A stretch of 64,000 nucleotides of DNA from Agarilytica rhodophyticola (GTDB lineage: Bacteria; Pseudomonadota; Gammaproteobacteria; Pseudomonadales; Cellvibrionaceae), in assembly GCF_002157225.2 (NCBI RefSeq), contig NZ_CP020038.1:6282991-6346990 (forward strand), given 5' to 3'. Positions within the stretch are counted from its first letter, which is position 1, and each line of letters begins with the position of its first letter. The notes under the pieces are model-generated. The model was given only the letters and a program-made list of their open reading frames with translations. It made no database searches and had not been told where the DNA came from. This document shows, one piece after another, positions 56,697 to 64,000 of the stretch. Both the position numbers and the translations under genes were made by a program.

Positions 56697-56703
56697 ATAA
56701 CAG

Positions 56704-57264
56704 CTATTTAGCTAATAGATATTCTAAGTTTTCATCTATTACAGATAATTCTACATCTTCCATCTTAGCAGTCTTTTTCGATCTCACAGCGTACAAGGAA
56801 CCACTAACTACAATTTTAGCTTTGTTTTTATTTAATGTCACAATATTCATAGAAGCAAATGTTTTGTCACTGTCATCCAGCATGTATAGGTCGCCCGTAG
56901 ACAAACACGAAAGGTCTAGATCACCCACTTCTGCTTTTGAGGTCTCAAGCTTTTTATCTTCAGTGAGGGAGTCTTTAGCAAAAGTAACGGTGCACTCTTC
57001 CAAAGTATCGGTTGAAAAAGAGATACTGACTCCTGGTTTATCATTATAAGTAAATTGATAGCTGCTAACACTAGTGACACCCGTCGTAGTTTCTTCTGCT
57101 GACTCATCACTATCATCGTAGTCGGCAGATGTATATTGCGCATCTGAATCTTCAGCCGATGTATAAGATGTTTCGTCCAAATCTTCATTGCTGCCTGAGT
57201 CACAGCCAATAACAAAAGCAGTGGCAAAAACCATCAACAAGCTTTTCATTTCTTTTGTTAACAT
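56704..57264 (-). CDS. acidic lipoprotein, unknown function
   Basis: 186-aa predicted lipoprotein (lipobox VIGC, Cys21) with a Ser/Asp/Glu/Thr-rich linker (about 24-62) and a beta-rich C-terminal domain (about 66-186) with two Cys (EECTVTF and DLSCLSTG). Last gene of a four-gene set that begins with a lipase-fold protein. The frame may start at 57264 or at the ATG at 57246 (MKSLLMVFA). No family recognised; a role as a periplasmic partner or immunity protein is inference from position. Confidence 0.6.
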   Translation of the reverse strand: MLTKEMKSLLMVFATAFVIGCDSGSNEDLDETSYTSAEDSDAQYTSADYDDSDESAEETTTGVTSVSSYQFTYNDKPGVSISFSTDTLEECTVTFAKDSLTEDKKLETSKAEVGDLDLSCLSTGDLYMLDDSDKTFASMNIVTLNKNKAKIVVSGSLYAVRSKKTAKMEDVELSVIDENLEYLLAK

Positions 57265-57311
57265 TTTTTATCTTTTCCTATTATTGATTATCTAAGACAA
57301 CTCCATTGAGC

Positions 57312-58073
57312 CTAGCTACCTTGTTGTTGCAGGAAAGCAAGTGTTTCTTGTTCATCCATTTCAGTAACACTGGCTAGTATGGCAGAGTATTGTGCACTAG
57401 TCGGTGCAAGAATTTTGTATACTGTTTCGAAGTATTGACTATCACTAGAGACATACTCCAACATTAGCTGAACCTGTTCATCTGTAAAATTCATCTTTTT
57501 TGCCAACCACTCAAATGATTTGACAGACTCAATCATCAATGCCGTATTGATATCTTCAAATGTAATATCCTCACTGGTAATCGCATCTTTGGCATCTTCA
57601 AGTATGGCAACATCGTCATCGGCGATTGCAAGGCGAATTGCATCCTTGCCTTCAGTACCATTGTTAAATAGTCCATAACAATATTGGTGAAGGTCTGAGA
57701 AGCTGTTCCCTTCGGGCATTCCAACTAGGTAGCTCACCCACTTTTCTACATCGTCACCTGATATTTTTTTTGTCAGATCAGGCATTTGGCTTGGTATTTC
57801 TCCAATAAGATCTTGTAATTTTTCTTGATCGACTTTCTGCCAAGCCTTAACAACATCTTCACTCAAGCTCTCTAACGCAGCATAACCCTGATCGATCATG
57901 GTTTGATAATCTGGGTTCTGAGCCGCACCTTCGAGCCCAGAGAGCTGTTCTGCTAATGCTGGATCATCACTGTCCACAAGCTCATCTAGGAATGAGCCAC
58001 ACTGTTTCGCCAATAATTGATCGCTAATTCCCATCGTATTGGTGGTTAAAATAGCAAACTCATTTTGATTCAT
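57312..58073 (-). CDS. acidic helical protein, unknown function
   Basis: 253-aa acidic soluble protein, nearly all predicted helix, no signal or membrane segment. It is rich in Asp/Glu with repeated helix-turn units (DDPALAEQLSGLEGAAQNPD, KDAIRLAIADDDVAILEDAK) that recall alpha-helical repeat adaptors. It sits 18 bases after the membrane protein gene and 47 bases before the lipoprotein gene. Function unknown; partner or immunity role to the lipase is inference. Confidence 0.6.
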   Translation of the reverse strand: MNQNEFAILTTNTMGISDQLLAKQCGSFLDELVDSDDPALAEQLSGLEGAAQNPDYQTMIDQGYAALESLSEDVVKAWQKVDQEKLQDLIGEIPSQMPDLTKKISGDDVEKWVSYLVGMPEGNSFSDLHQYCYGLFNNGTEGKDAIRLAIADDDVAILEDAKDAITSEDITFEDINTALMIESVKSFEWLAKKMNFTDEQVQLMLEYVSSDSQYFETVYKILAPTSAQYSAILASVTEMDEQETLAFLQQQGS

Positions 58074-58091
58074 ATTTTGCTCGTATAAATT

Positions 58092-58724
58092 TTATGATCG
58101 GATAGTATTTTCAATTTCTATGGAATTTAGTTCACACTGATATTGCCAAGCCGTATCTAATAAAGACTCCATTTTCTGTCGCACTGAGTCTCTTTCTACC
58201 GCAGCAATTTCAATATTCAATTGTAGATTCCAACTGTTATTACCTTCCTGGTCGATTTTAACATCCCCCACAAGCTTTTCTGTCTGCTGAATTTGATCTC
58301 TACATTGCGCAGCCGAACTCTTATCTGGCGCCCATATTTCAATTTGCATGAATGCTTGGTTTTGGCACTCTACCCACGAATCCCACTTATATTCCATTTC
58401 TCTTTTTTGCTCTTCTAGATTGTCTTGTTTTGACGAAAAGCGTTTTTCGGGAGCTGAACTGTCTTGTTTGTTTAAACGCATCATCCAAATAGCAGCAATA
58501 TATAAAACGGGCATCAATATAAAAACGCTGCTTGCGATCCATGCAAGTATGAGCGATAGCAGGGAAATAACAGGAAACATCCACAACAGCTTAACGAGAA
58601 ACTTTCCACTGGAAGAGTTTCTCTCACTGCCGTAAACACCGAAGAAAGACGGTATTATAGGAAAATTAACAAGTCCAAATAGGACAAAAGCCACTAATAA
58701 AAATGTCGCTATAGCCAATAACAA
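58092..58724 (-). CDS. membrane protein of the lipase operon
   Basis: 210-aa protein with N-terminal hydrophobic segments (about 1-23 and 44-82) and a cytoplasmic or periplasmic C-terminal part (about 95-210) of mixed alpha/beta type with a Trp-containing NNSWNLQLNIEIAAVERD. The start is TTG with GGAG nine bases upstream. It begins 15 bases after the lipase-like gene. Function unknown; neighbours suggest a shared process. Confidence 0.6.
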   Translation of the reverse strand: MLLAIATFLLVAFVLFGLVNFPIIPSFFGVYGSERNSSSGKFLVKLLWMFPVISLLSLILAWIASSVFILMPVLYIAAIWMMRLNKQDSSAPEKRFSSKQDNLEEQKREMEYKWDSWVECQNQAFMQIEIWAPDKSSAAQCRDQIQQTEKLVGDVKIDQEGNNSWNLQLNIEIAAVERDSVRQKMESLLDTAWQYQCELNSIEIENTIRS

Positions 58725-58739
58725 AATTAAAAACTCCGA

Positions 58740-60074
58740 TTAAATCATGAGTAATCCTAGTGACCCTCCAGCGAGACTAATCGCTAAGATTGCTTCAAAC
58801 TCTTTTGACTTGGCAACACGTGAAGCGGTAGCCATGGCCAATTTTGCCGTGATTTTCAACTCAGCCATCATTTTATCAAGCAATTTCTTTAAGGCACTCT
58901 GGGATATTTCTACACCGAGGCCAACAACTCTTGCACACTCGCCAATAAACCTGACAGCAGCAGACCAAATATTGGAGACAAATGTGATACCTGATTTTAA
59001 GGCTAAGGCAATTAGATCAAAAACCGTAGCTATTCCAGTGACAATTTCACCAGTAGTTGCCAACATACCGCGCAAAATTCGTAATAGGATGGCCATTCCT
59101 TTGTTGCCAGCGACACCAAGGCTGCGTTTTAGCCAGTTTTCATCATTTGACCATGACTGGAAATAGTGTTTATCCATATCTATTTCAGCCAGTGACGCAG
59201 AGCGCACAGAATCCCAGCTCTTGGCACCGACACTCGATATATAGTAATTAGTATCATGGTTATCCATGCTGATCGAGCTGATAGGCGATTTTAAGAAAAA
59301 GTTATTCCGGTCTTTAATATGTGGATGAACATGAATATAAGGTGCAATTGGGATCATCGGAATCGGATCAAGGTTATGACTAACACGATAAATATTTTCC
59401 TCTCCAAGTAAAGCATTCATCTTTTTGTCATAAGCAGCATCTTTAAGACCTACACGAGGAGCCCCAAAGGTATAAAGTTTAACATTGGCCCCTTTTTTAG
59501 CAGCAAATATCGCAACAAGATTTGCAACGGCTCCCCCTAGACTATGGCCAACACAGTGAACAACATCAGCCGCATTAATCACATCACCAGCAGATGACAA
59601 TGTTGGCATTAACGATTTGTATGTATCATAAAAGCCACTATGCACAGGCCCAATGCCAGGGAAGTGTCTGCCTATACTGATATTTACATCCGTTAATAAA
59701 TCAGGATAGCCAATTTCAGGCCGTGTTCCCCGCGTAGCAATCACCAGATGTTGCTTGCCGCCACGCTCAAATTGCAGCATATAACCAAAGCCTGTCTTAA
59801 CTCTTCCAAGCAGATTACTCCCTGTGGAACCACCAATGGTTTTAGTTACAGAGCCACCTGAAATTCCAGTTTTAGCTACAGAAAGAGGGCCTTTACCAAC
59901 AACATTGCGACTAACAACGGAGTTGCTGGCTTGCCCTCTACTCACCTTCGGTGCTTTACCCTTAGCGCCACTCATATTGAACTGGTAACGTTTTTCCCAC
60001 CCCGCTAGAGTAAAGTAAGCGTTGGCAGCAATAAAAGCAGCTTCTTTAGGACTTAAGGAATAATCATCAGACAT
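58740..60074 (-). CDS. class 3 lipase-fold protein, effector candidate
   Basis: About 444-aa alpha/beta-hydrolase of the lipase class 3 family, without signal peptide. The nucleophile is Ser178 in GHSLGG, the Asp is Asp236 in NLDPIPMIP and a His-rich stretch (IHVHPHIKD, about 246-255) holds the candidate catalytic His. The C-terminal 130 residues contain long hydrophobic helices (ILLRILRGMLATTGEIVTG; ILAISLAGGSLGLLMI). The start at 60074 is chosen because GGAG is nine bases upstream; the ATG at 60089 lacks one. Lack of export signal plus co-transcribed membrane, soluble and lipoprotein genes recall type VI lipase effectors (Tle) with their partners; unproven, no T6SS gene is in the window. 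Confidence 0.78.
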   Translation of the reverse strand: MSDDYSLSPKEAAFIAANAYFTLAGWEKRYQFNMSGAKGKAPKVSRGQASNSVVSRNVVGKGPLSVAKTGISGGSVTKTIGGSTGSNLLGRVKTGFGYMLQFERGGKQHLVIATRGTRPEIGYPDLLTDVNISIGRHFPGIGPVHSGFYDTYKSLMPTLSSAGDVINAADVVHCVGHSLGGAVANLVAIFAAKKGANVKLYTFGAPRVGLKDAAYDKKMNALLGEENIYRVSHNLDPIPMIPIAPYIHVHPHIKDRNNFFLKSPISSISMDNHDTNYYISSVGAKSWDSVRSASLAEIDMDKHYFQSWSNDENWLKRSLGVAGNKGMAILLRILRGMLATTGEIVTGIATVFDLIALALKSGITFVSNIWSAAVRFIGECARVVGLGVEISQSALKKLLDKMMAELKITAKLAMATASRVAKSKEFEAILAISLAGGSLGLLMI

Positions 60075-60089
60075 TAGAATTTTCTCCAT

Positions 60090-60540
60090 TTCATATTGAG
60101 GTCTTAGCTAGAACGGATCTAAGAATAATTGTTATCTTTATTATGCAACCGGCTCCCTCAGGCTTTTATGCAATTATGTATGCATTTTTAATTGAGCTTA
60201 CTAGGCCTACTGGCAGTGACTCACCGAGGAGGTAAATTAGTAGAGTAACGCAATAAATAGGCGTGGAATAGCAAAATAAGGCGTTTTGATGATAATTTTT
60301 ACGACAAGATGCAAAATTATATTTTACGGATACTTTGACGTTATTTTTATTTCCGATAACAGAATTACTGGATTTTGCAGTCAATGACGAGAAAGTCTAG
60401 CCGCAACTTCCGTTTATTTCTTCACAAAATAACATTAGTAATCCACAGCAAAAGGTAATCCAAAAACCCAGAAAAAATGTGACAAAACTCACACTTATAG
60501 CATTCAAATGAAAACACTTAAAGCTATAAAAATTGCCCGG
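60090..60540. other. intergenic region
   Basis: About 450 bases upstream of the lipase operon. A 72-codon minus-strand frame here (60166-60384) looks non-coding. Nothing else seen. Confidence 0.35.
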
Positions 60541-60569
60541 CCAAAAAAAAGGCCGCTACAGTAGCGGCC
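60541..60569 (-). terminator. strong rho-independent terminator
   Basis: On the minus strand a perfect 9-bp GGCCGCTAC/GTAGCGGCC hairpin (loop effectively three bases) is followed by TTTTTTTT. It ends the ExbB-ExbD-ExbD-AgmX transcript, 20 bases after the last stop. Confidence 0.92.
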
Positions 60570-60588
60570 TCTTCGATAGTAAAATTAC

Positions 60589-61557
60589 TTAATATGGTAA
60601 GAAATCCATATTGTAATTAAGCGTTGTTTTCAGCACATCTTTAGCACCAAAGTTAATAAGCCTAATTCTCGCTAACAATTTACGTTCTAGAGCAGGGTCT
60701 TGTAGGTCACTAGAAACAATAGAAGCAGCAACAACTTGACCTTGGCTATTAATTTCGAGCTTAAATACAACCTTCCCTTCTAAGGCTGGGTTTTTACGTA
60801 ATGCCCTATTGTAAATAGCGTAAATCGCAGCTTTATTTTGATCCATCACTTTGCGAATTTCTTCTCGGCTACGAGTAGAGCGATCCGCCGCTGTCTGAGC
60901 AACCTTAGGCTTATCACCTTCACCAGCTTTCAACTTACTTTGCACAGCTGCAGTGGTTTTCTTAGCAGATACCGCAACACCACCAGTATCACGACTAAGA
61001 TTGGAGGTATTAATACCACCACTACCACGCTTAGCACCGCTGGAAATAATATCGCGGCTAAGTTTAGCAGCCTCGCCCGTGCTTTGGGTCACTTCAGCAT
61101 TTACCTCTGAAAGATCAAAGGAGTCGCGCAACTCTGACAACTGGTCAGCGAACTGACTAATCTCAGCTTGAGCTTCTTCCCGCGCTTTTTCAACCAACTT
61201 GACTTGATCAGGTTGTTTCTTAGGCTCAGGTGTAGGTTTTGGCTCTTCCTTTTTAGGCTCTTCTTTTTTTGGTTTTTCCTTTTCAGGTTCTTTTTTCTCT
61301 TCCGGCTTAGGTGTTGGCTTTGGCGTCGGAACTGGTGTTGGCAGTTCTTTCTTTTCCAAAACCACCTTTGCTAACTGCGGTGGCAAACGCTCTAACTCTT
61401 CTCGAGCAGGTTCAGGCACGTCCACTAGAGGAATAATGATACTGAAAATTACAAATGGTATAAGTAAAACACCGAATATTTTCCAATAACGGCGATCGTC
61501 ATCTGCCGTGGAAGTCCATGGAAGCTGCAGGTTCGGCGCTGCAATAATTCTCGCCAT
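60589..61557 (-). CDS. AgmX/PglI-type TonB-like protein
   Basis: 322-aa inner-membrane TonB-like energy transducer. A membrane segment at about 28-46 follows a short cytoplasmic N terminus, then a long Pro/Lys/Glu stretch (about 72-120) that would span the periplasm, a coiled region (about 120-160) and a C-terminal AgmX/PglI domain (about 230-320; IYNRALRKNPALEGKVVFKLEI) in place of a classical TonB C-terminal domain. It is 1 base after the second exbD, the fourth component of the motor set. It likely couples proton motive force to an outer-membrane or surface task such as motility or polysaccharide handling. Confidence 0.88.
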   Translation of the reverse strand: MARIIAAPNLQLPWTSTADDDRRYWKIFGVLLIPFVIFSIIIPLVDVPEPAREELERLPPQLAKVVLEKKELPTPVPTPKPTPKPEEKKEPEKEKPKKEEPKKEEPKPTPEPKKQPDQVKLVEKAREEAQAEISQFADQLSELRDSFDLSEVNAEVTQSTGEAAKLSRDIISSGAKRGSGGINTSNLSRDTGGVAVSAKKTTAAVQSKLKAGEGDKPKVAQTAADRSTRSREEIRKVMDQNKAAIYAIYNRALRKNPALEGKVVFKLEINSQGQVVAASIVSSDLQDPALERKLLARIRLINFGAKDVLKTTLNYNMDFLPY

Positions 61558-61558
61558 T

Positions 61559-62092
61559 TTAGCCCCCCACTCCTTGAGCTTCCGGGATAGCAGAATCGTC
61601 CGGAACTTGGCTCACAGCTAATGATATATTTCGGTACTCTGACTTAGCACATGTGGTCATGATTTTTTTCAGCAAGGCGTATGGAATTTTCTCATCACCC
61701 ATAATTGTAATATCACGGCCTTTTTCTTCTTCTGCTAACGAACGGTAAGGTTTGCGAGAAGCCAGATATTCTAACTCTTTTTTAAGCTCAGGTATTTCAC
61801 TGTCTTCACTGGCAAGTGCTGGTTGAACATCGGCAACTTTACGGCCACCTACTAAAATATTCTGCTCACTTACCATTACCACGAGATTATTTTCAGGCTT
61901 TTTCTCAGCAACAGAAGTTGGCAAAACAATCTCTTTATTATTTTGTAACACTTCAACATCGGAGGAGTTAACCAACAAGAAGAATACCAAGATGGTAAAA
62001 ATGTCCATCAGTGATACAAGGTTAAGCTTGGGCTGTTGGTTTAATCTCCGGTGATGTCTTTCCATACGTTTCGCATGTATTGATTGCTTCAT
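61559..62092 (-). CDS. exbD: ExbD/TolR-family protein, second copy
   Basis: 177-aa single-span inner-membrane protein: basic N terminus, membrane helix (about 26-45) with LVSLMDIFTILVFFLLVNSS where the Asp is the proton-carrying residue, and a periplasmic ExbD/TolR domain. It overlaps the first exbD by 4 bases (ATGA). Two ExbD paralogues in one operon are usual in AgmX-type sets. Confidence 0.9.
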   Translation of the reverse strand: MKQSIHAKRMERHHRRLNQQPKLNLVSLMDIFTILVFFLLVNSSDVEVLQNNKEIVLPTSVAEKKPENNLVVMVSEQNILVGGRKVADVQPALASEDSEIPELKKELEYLASRKPYRSLAEEEKGRDITIMGDEKIPYALLKKIMTTCAKSEYRNISLAVSQVPDDSAIPEAQGVGG

Positions 62093-62643
62093 GGAGAAGT
62101 TTGCTCCTTGTTCGCCGGAGATAAATTATTTGCCGGTGCATCACCTAAGGAAATCACAGGAAATAATTCAGCTTCTACTACTGAGGCGGCTACAACAGCT
62201 TTGAAGCTGCGCACAGTATCCATTGTTTTAACAATGGTTTGATAGTCGGTATCAGGTTGTGAAAGAACAAGAATATCTTTTTTGTCGATATCTTTATTCT
62301 TCAAAATACGCTTCACTTCTTGCAAAGTATCAGATAGCAATTTGAAGTCGTACACTAACTCACCGCTCGCCTCATCTTCGATTTTGGGCAAACGCTTTAC
62401 CGGCACACCAGCAGGGTAATTAACGAGAAGCTCATCTTTTAGAATGATCAATTCCAATGTTTCGTTTTTTTGATCGTCGTTTGGCTCGGAATCCGCTGCC
62501 AAATCAGGCAACTTTAAATCCAGTACAGTAATGTGTGAAAACACCATACTCATTAACAGCACAGGAACCAAGATGATCATCAAATTCATAAAGGAAGTGA
62601 TATCCAGATCTGCTTCTGGCTTTTTTAAACGTCGTCTATGCAT
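62089..62643 (-). CDS. exbD: ExbD/TolR-family protein, first copy
   Basis: 184-aa single-span protein with the ExbD membrane helix (about 14-34, DLDITSFMNLMIILVPVLLMS) and a periplasmic domain with VLVLSQPDTDYQTIVKTMDTVR-like C-terminal strands. The Asp usual in the helix is replaced in position by Asn in FMNLM, while Asp15 and Asp13 lie just before it, so proton coupling may rest on the second copy. It follows exbB by 33 bases. Confidence 0.88.
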   Translation of the reverse strand: MHRRRLKKPEADLDITSFMNLMIILVPVLLMSMVFSHITVLDLKLPDLAADSEPNDDQKNETLELIILKDELLVNYPAGVPVKRLPKIEDEASGELVYDFKLLSDTLQEVKRILKNKDIDKKDILVLSQPDTDYQTIVKTMDTVRSFKAVVAASVVEAELFPVISLGDAPANNLSPANKEQTSP

Positions 62644-62676
62644 GATAGTTATCGCGCTAGTTTGTCGTTATCAATA

Positions 62677-63339
62677 TCACTTCGCGCCATCGGCTTGACG
62701 GGTGCGAGCGGCAAATGAATTTGTTGATGACATGATGTTAAGACATTTCACACCTGCCATTTCAAGGCTATCAACAATTTCTGTGGTTTTGTTTTGTAGC
62801 ATCGCATGAATTAATAACAAAGGAATCGCAGACATCAAACCAAATGCAGTGGTGTTCATCGCAACCGAAATACTTTGCGAAAGCAAGCTCGCTTTTTCTG
62901 AAGGGTCAGCATTAGCAACCGCTGTAAATGCCGCAATCAGACCCATAATAGTACCTAGCAGTCCTAACAGAGTGGCGATGTTTGCAAGAGTTGCCAAATA
63001 AGGTGTGCGCTTTTCTAGACGAGGAACCGCTTCCATAACGCCTTCTTCCATCGCATATTCAATTTCATCACGACGAGGAGTTTGTTGCATACGAGCAACA
63101 CCAGAAGCAACAATACGTCCGATTGGTGCTTTTGAACTACGGGCAAGATCGATAACTCCTGCATAGTCCTTTTTGCGTAGCATAGGTAATATACGATCGA
63201 ATGTGCGTCGATTTGATCCTTTTGCTACTGTTAGGAAAACCCAGCGCTCTATAGCAAGTGCAAGGCCAACCACTAACACTAATGCGATTGGATACATGAA
63301 CGACCCACCGTTCTGGAAAAAAGTAATAACACTATTCAT
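62677..63339 (-). CDS. exbB: ExbB/MotA/TolQ-family proton channel
   Basis: 220-aa inner-membrane protein with membrane helices at about 14-33, 115-140 and 158-180. The MotA/TolQ/ExbB signature is the loop with LEKRTPYLATLANIATLLGLLGTIMGLIAAF followed by NTTAFGLMSAIPLLL. It forms the stator pore with the two ExbD proteins. It is followed by both exbD genes and the AgmX gene. Confidence 0.93.
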   Translation of the reverse strand: MNSVITFFQNGGSFMYPIALVLVVGLALAIERWVFLTVAKGSNRRTFDRILPMLRKKDYAGVIDLARSSKAPIGRIVASGVARMQQTPRRDEIEYAMEEGVMEAVPRLEKRTPYLATLANIATLLGLLGTIMGLIAAFTAVANADPSEKASLLSQSISVAMNTTAFGLMSAIPLLLIHAMLQNKTTEIVDSLEMAGVKCLNIMSSTNSFAARTRQADGAK

Positions 63340-63448
63340 AAAGCAATAGTCTCCGAGTATTTGCTCTTTGTGATCTAATTCAAATGGCTTTTGAGAGTAT
63401 ATTCACGATCGGACGAGATGTCATCGTGTAATAAAAAATTCAGTACCT

Positions 63449-63739
63449 TTAATTTCTACCTAGCTCATCAATATATTGCACTTGGCGCTGGTGTTCGACA
63501 CGCTCAACATGACCAAAAAGCTGCTCCATCGCTTTAGAGCTTAAGGGTAAATACAATATAGTGGTGTCGTCTGCGGGTTTCCACGGAACGATGTAGAGTA
63601 CGGTAGGCTGTTCTTGGTTACCAACGATAGTCGCGCTTAAATCAATAACTTCGCTTTCTTTTGGCTCTTGCGACCATACATTAGCATTTAGCAGTAACAT
63701 GCTAAAACAAAATATTAAGCTTGTCAGAATCTTTTTCAT
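63449..63739 (-). CDS. small exported protein of the Exb operon
   Basis: 96-aa exported protein (signal peptide about 1-23) of unknown function, with a short conserved-looking centre (YIVPWKPADDTTILYLPLSS). It overlaps the upstream TPR gene by 4 bases (ATGA) and precedes exbB by 109 bases. Present in equivalent Exb sets of related bacteria by my impression; not verified. Confidence 0.6.
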   Translation of the reverse strand: MKKILTSLIFCFSMLLLNANVWSQEPKESEVIDLSATIVGNQEQPTVLYIVPWKPADDTTILYLPLSSKAMEQLFGHVERVEHQRQVQYIDELGRN

Positions 63740-64000
63740 TGTGAGCCTATACGTCGCTTGAGATCAATAATCCAGCCTTTTAATTGGCGATCTTCACCGC
63801 CAGCAATTTGTTGGCTTAATTCATAATAAACTAGAGCATCATCAAAACGACCCATATACAAATCATACAAAATGCCCAGGTTAGTCGTCGATGGCAAATG
63901 ATGAGGCCATATTTTCAGTGCTTTCAAATAAGTAGCTTCCGCTTCTTCAAAGCGTCCCAATTCGCGCAGGAGTAATCCAAGACGCGTATAGGCGTCGAGG
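63736..64000 (-). CDS. TPR protein (partial, runs off window edge)
   Basis: The C-terminal end of a tetratricopeptide-repeat protein; the frame is open to the end of the window. Two TPR units are visible (LDAYTRLGLLLRELGRFEEA and LPSTTNLGILYDLYMGRFDDAL). The stop overlaps the next gene by 4 bases. Probably a periplasmic or outer-membrane-associated adaptor of the Exb/AgmX set; the start lies beyond the right edge. Confidence 0.8.
   Translation of the reverse strand, partial: LDAYTRLGLLLRELGRFEEAEATYLKALKIWPHHLPSTTNLGILYDLYMGRFDDALVYYELSQQIAGGEDRQLKGWIIDLKRRIGSQ

Noticed and set aside
60166-60384. 72-codon minus-strand frame upstream of the lipase operon
   Set aside because: No ribosome binding site and no coding-like pattern.
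1-64000. CRISPR arrays, rRNA and tRNA genes
   Set aside because: No regularly spaced repeats and no rRNA or tRNA-like sequences were seen on reading.

Overview
The window (about 40% G+C by eye, with long AT-rich spacers) looks like chromosome of a marine, polysaccharide-degrading gammaproteobacterium, most likely of the Cellvibrionaceae (Saccharophagus/Teredinibacter/Agarilytica type). The grounds are a GH8 enzyme with two CBM2 modules, Pro/Thr linkers in secreted proteins, a large TonB-dependent receptor, SSS and FucP-type sugar transporters, an ExbB-ExbD-ExbD-AgmX operon and a complete hut pathway. The taxonomic call is inference from gene content; there is no rRNA or tRNA gene in the window.

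Layout. 0-3.7 kb: a PepSY protein / OmpR-type regulator / PhoQ-like kinase operon, divergent from an outer-membrane barrel gene, with 11-bp-spaced direct repeats on both sides of the shared promoter region. 3.7-12.6 kb: one long co-directional run, TonB-dependent receptor, small secreted Cys protein, tctC, tctB, tctA, then a CitA/DcuS-type kinase and its regulator; it reads as a complete outer-to-inner membrane uptake route with its own sensor. 13-24 kb: fatty-acid desaturase, secreted S1 and M12B-type proteases, a CvfB-like protein, an unrecognised 352-aa protein and a beta-helix lipoprotein.

24.1-29.4 kb is the accessory region. Two genes (an Mrr-like PD-(D/E)XK nuclease and a lipoprotein) are each followed by an attC-like hairpin site, so they look like integron gene cassettes without a nearby integrase. 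Beside them lie a frameshifted AHH-type nuclease toxin, its apparently intact Imm11-like immunity gene and other gene scraps. 29.4-35.8 kb: hutC-hutU-hutH divergent from hutI-hutG around a perfect HutC-like palindrome.

35.8-51.7 kb: a DUF1080 protein, the GH8-CBM2-CBM2 enzyme, an AraC regulator with a membrane domain, a DUF885 lipoprotein, an FG-GAP protein, a sodium/solute symporter, a BadF-type (GlcNAc kinase-like) sugar kinase, a secreted endonuclease-like protein, a FucP/NagP-type sugar transporter and a DUF1624-type membrane acyltransferase. 52-60 kb: a CZB chemoreceptor whose reading frame is cut by an in-frame TAG, a small orphan gene, creB-creC, a probable short inverted-repeat element, and a four-gene lipase operon that resembles an effector/partner set. 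60.5-64 kb: a TPR / small secreted protein / ExbB / ExbD / ExbD / AgmX operon ending in a strong terminator and running off the right edge.
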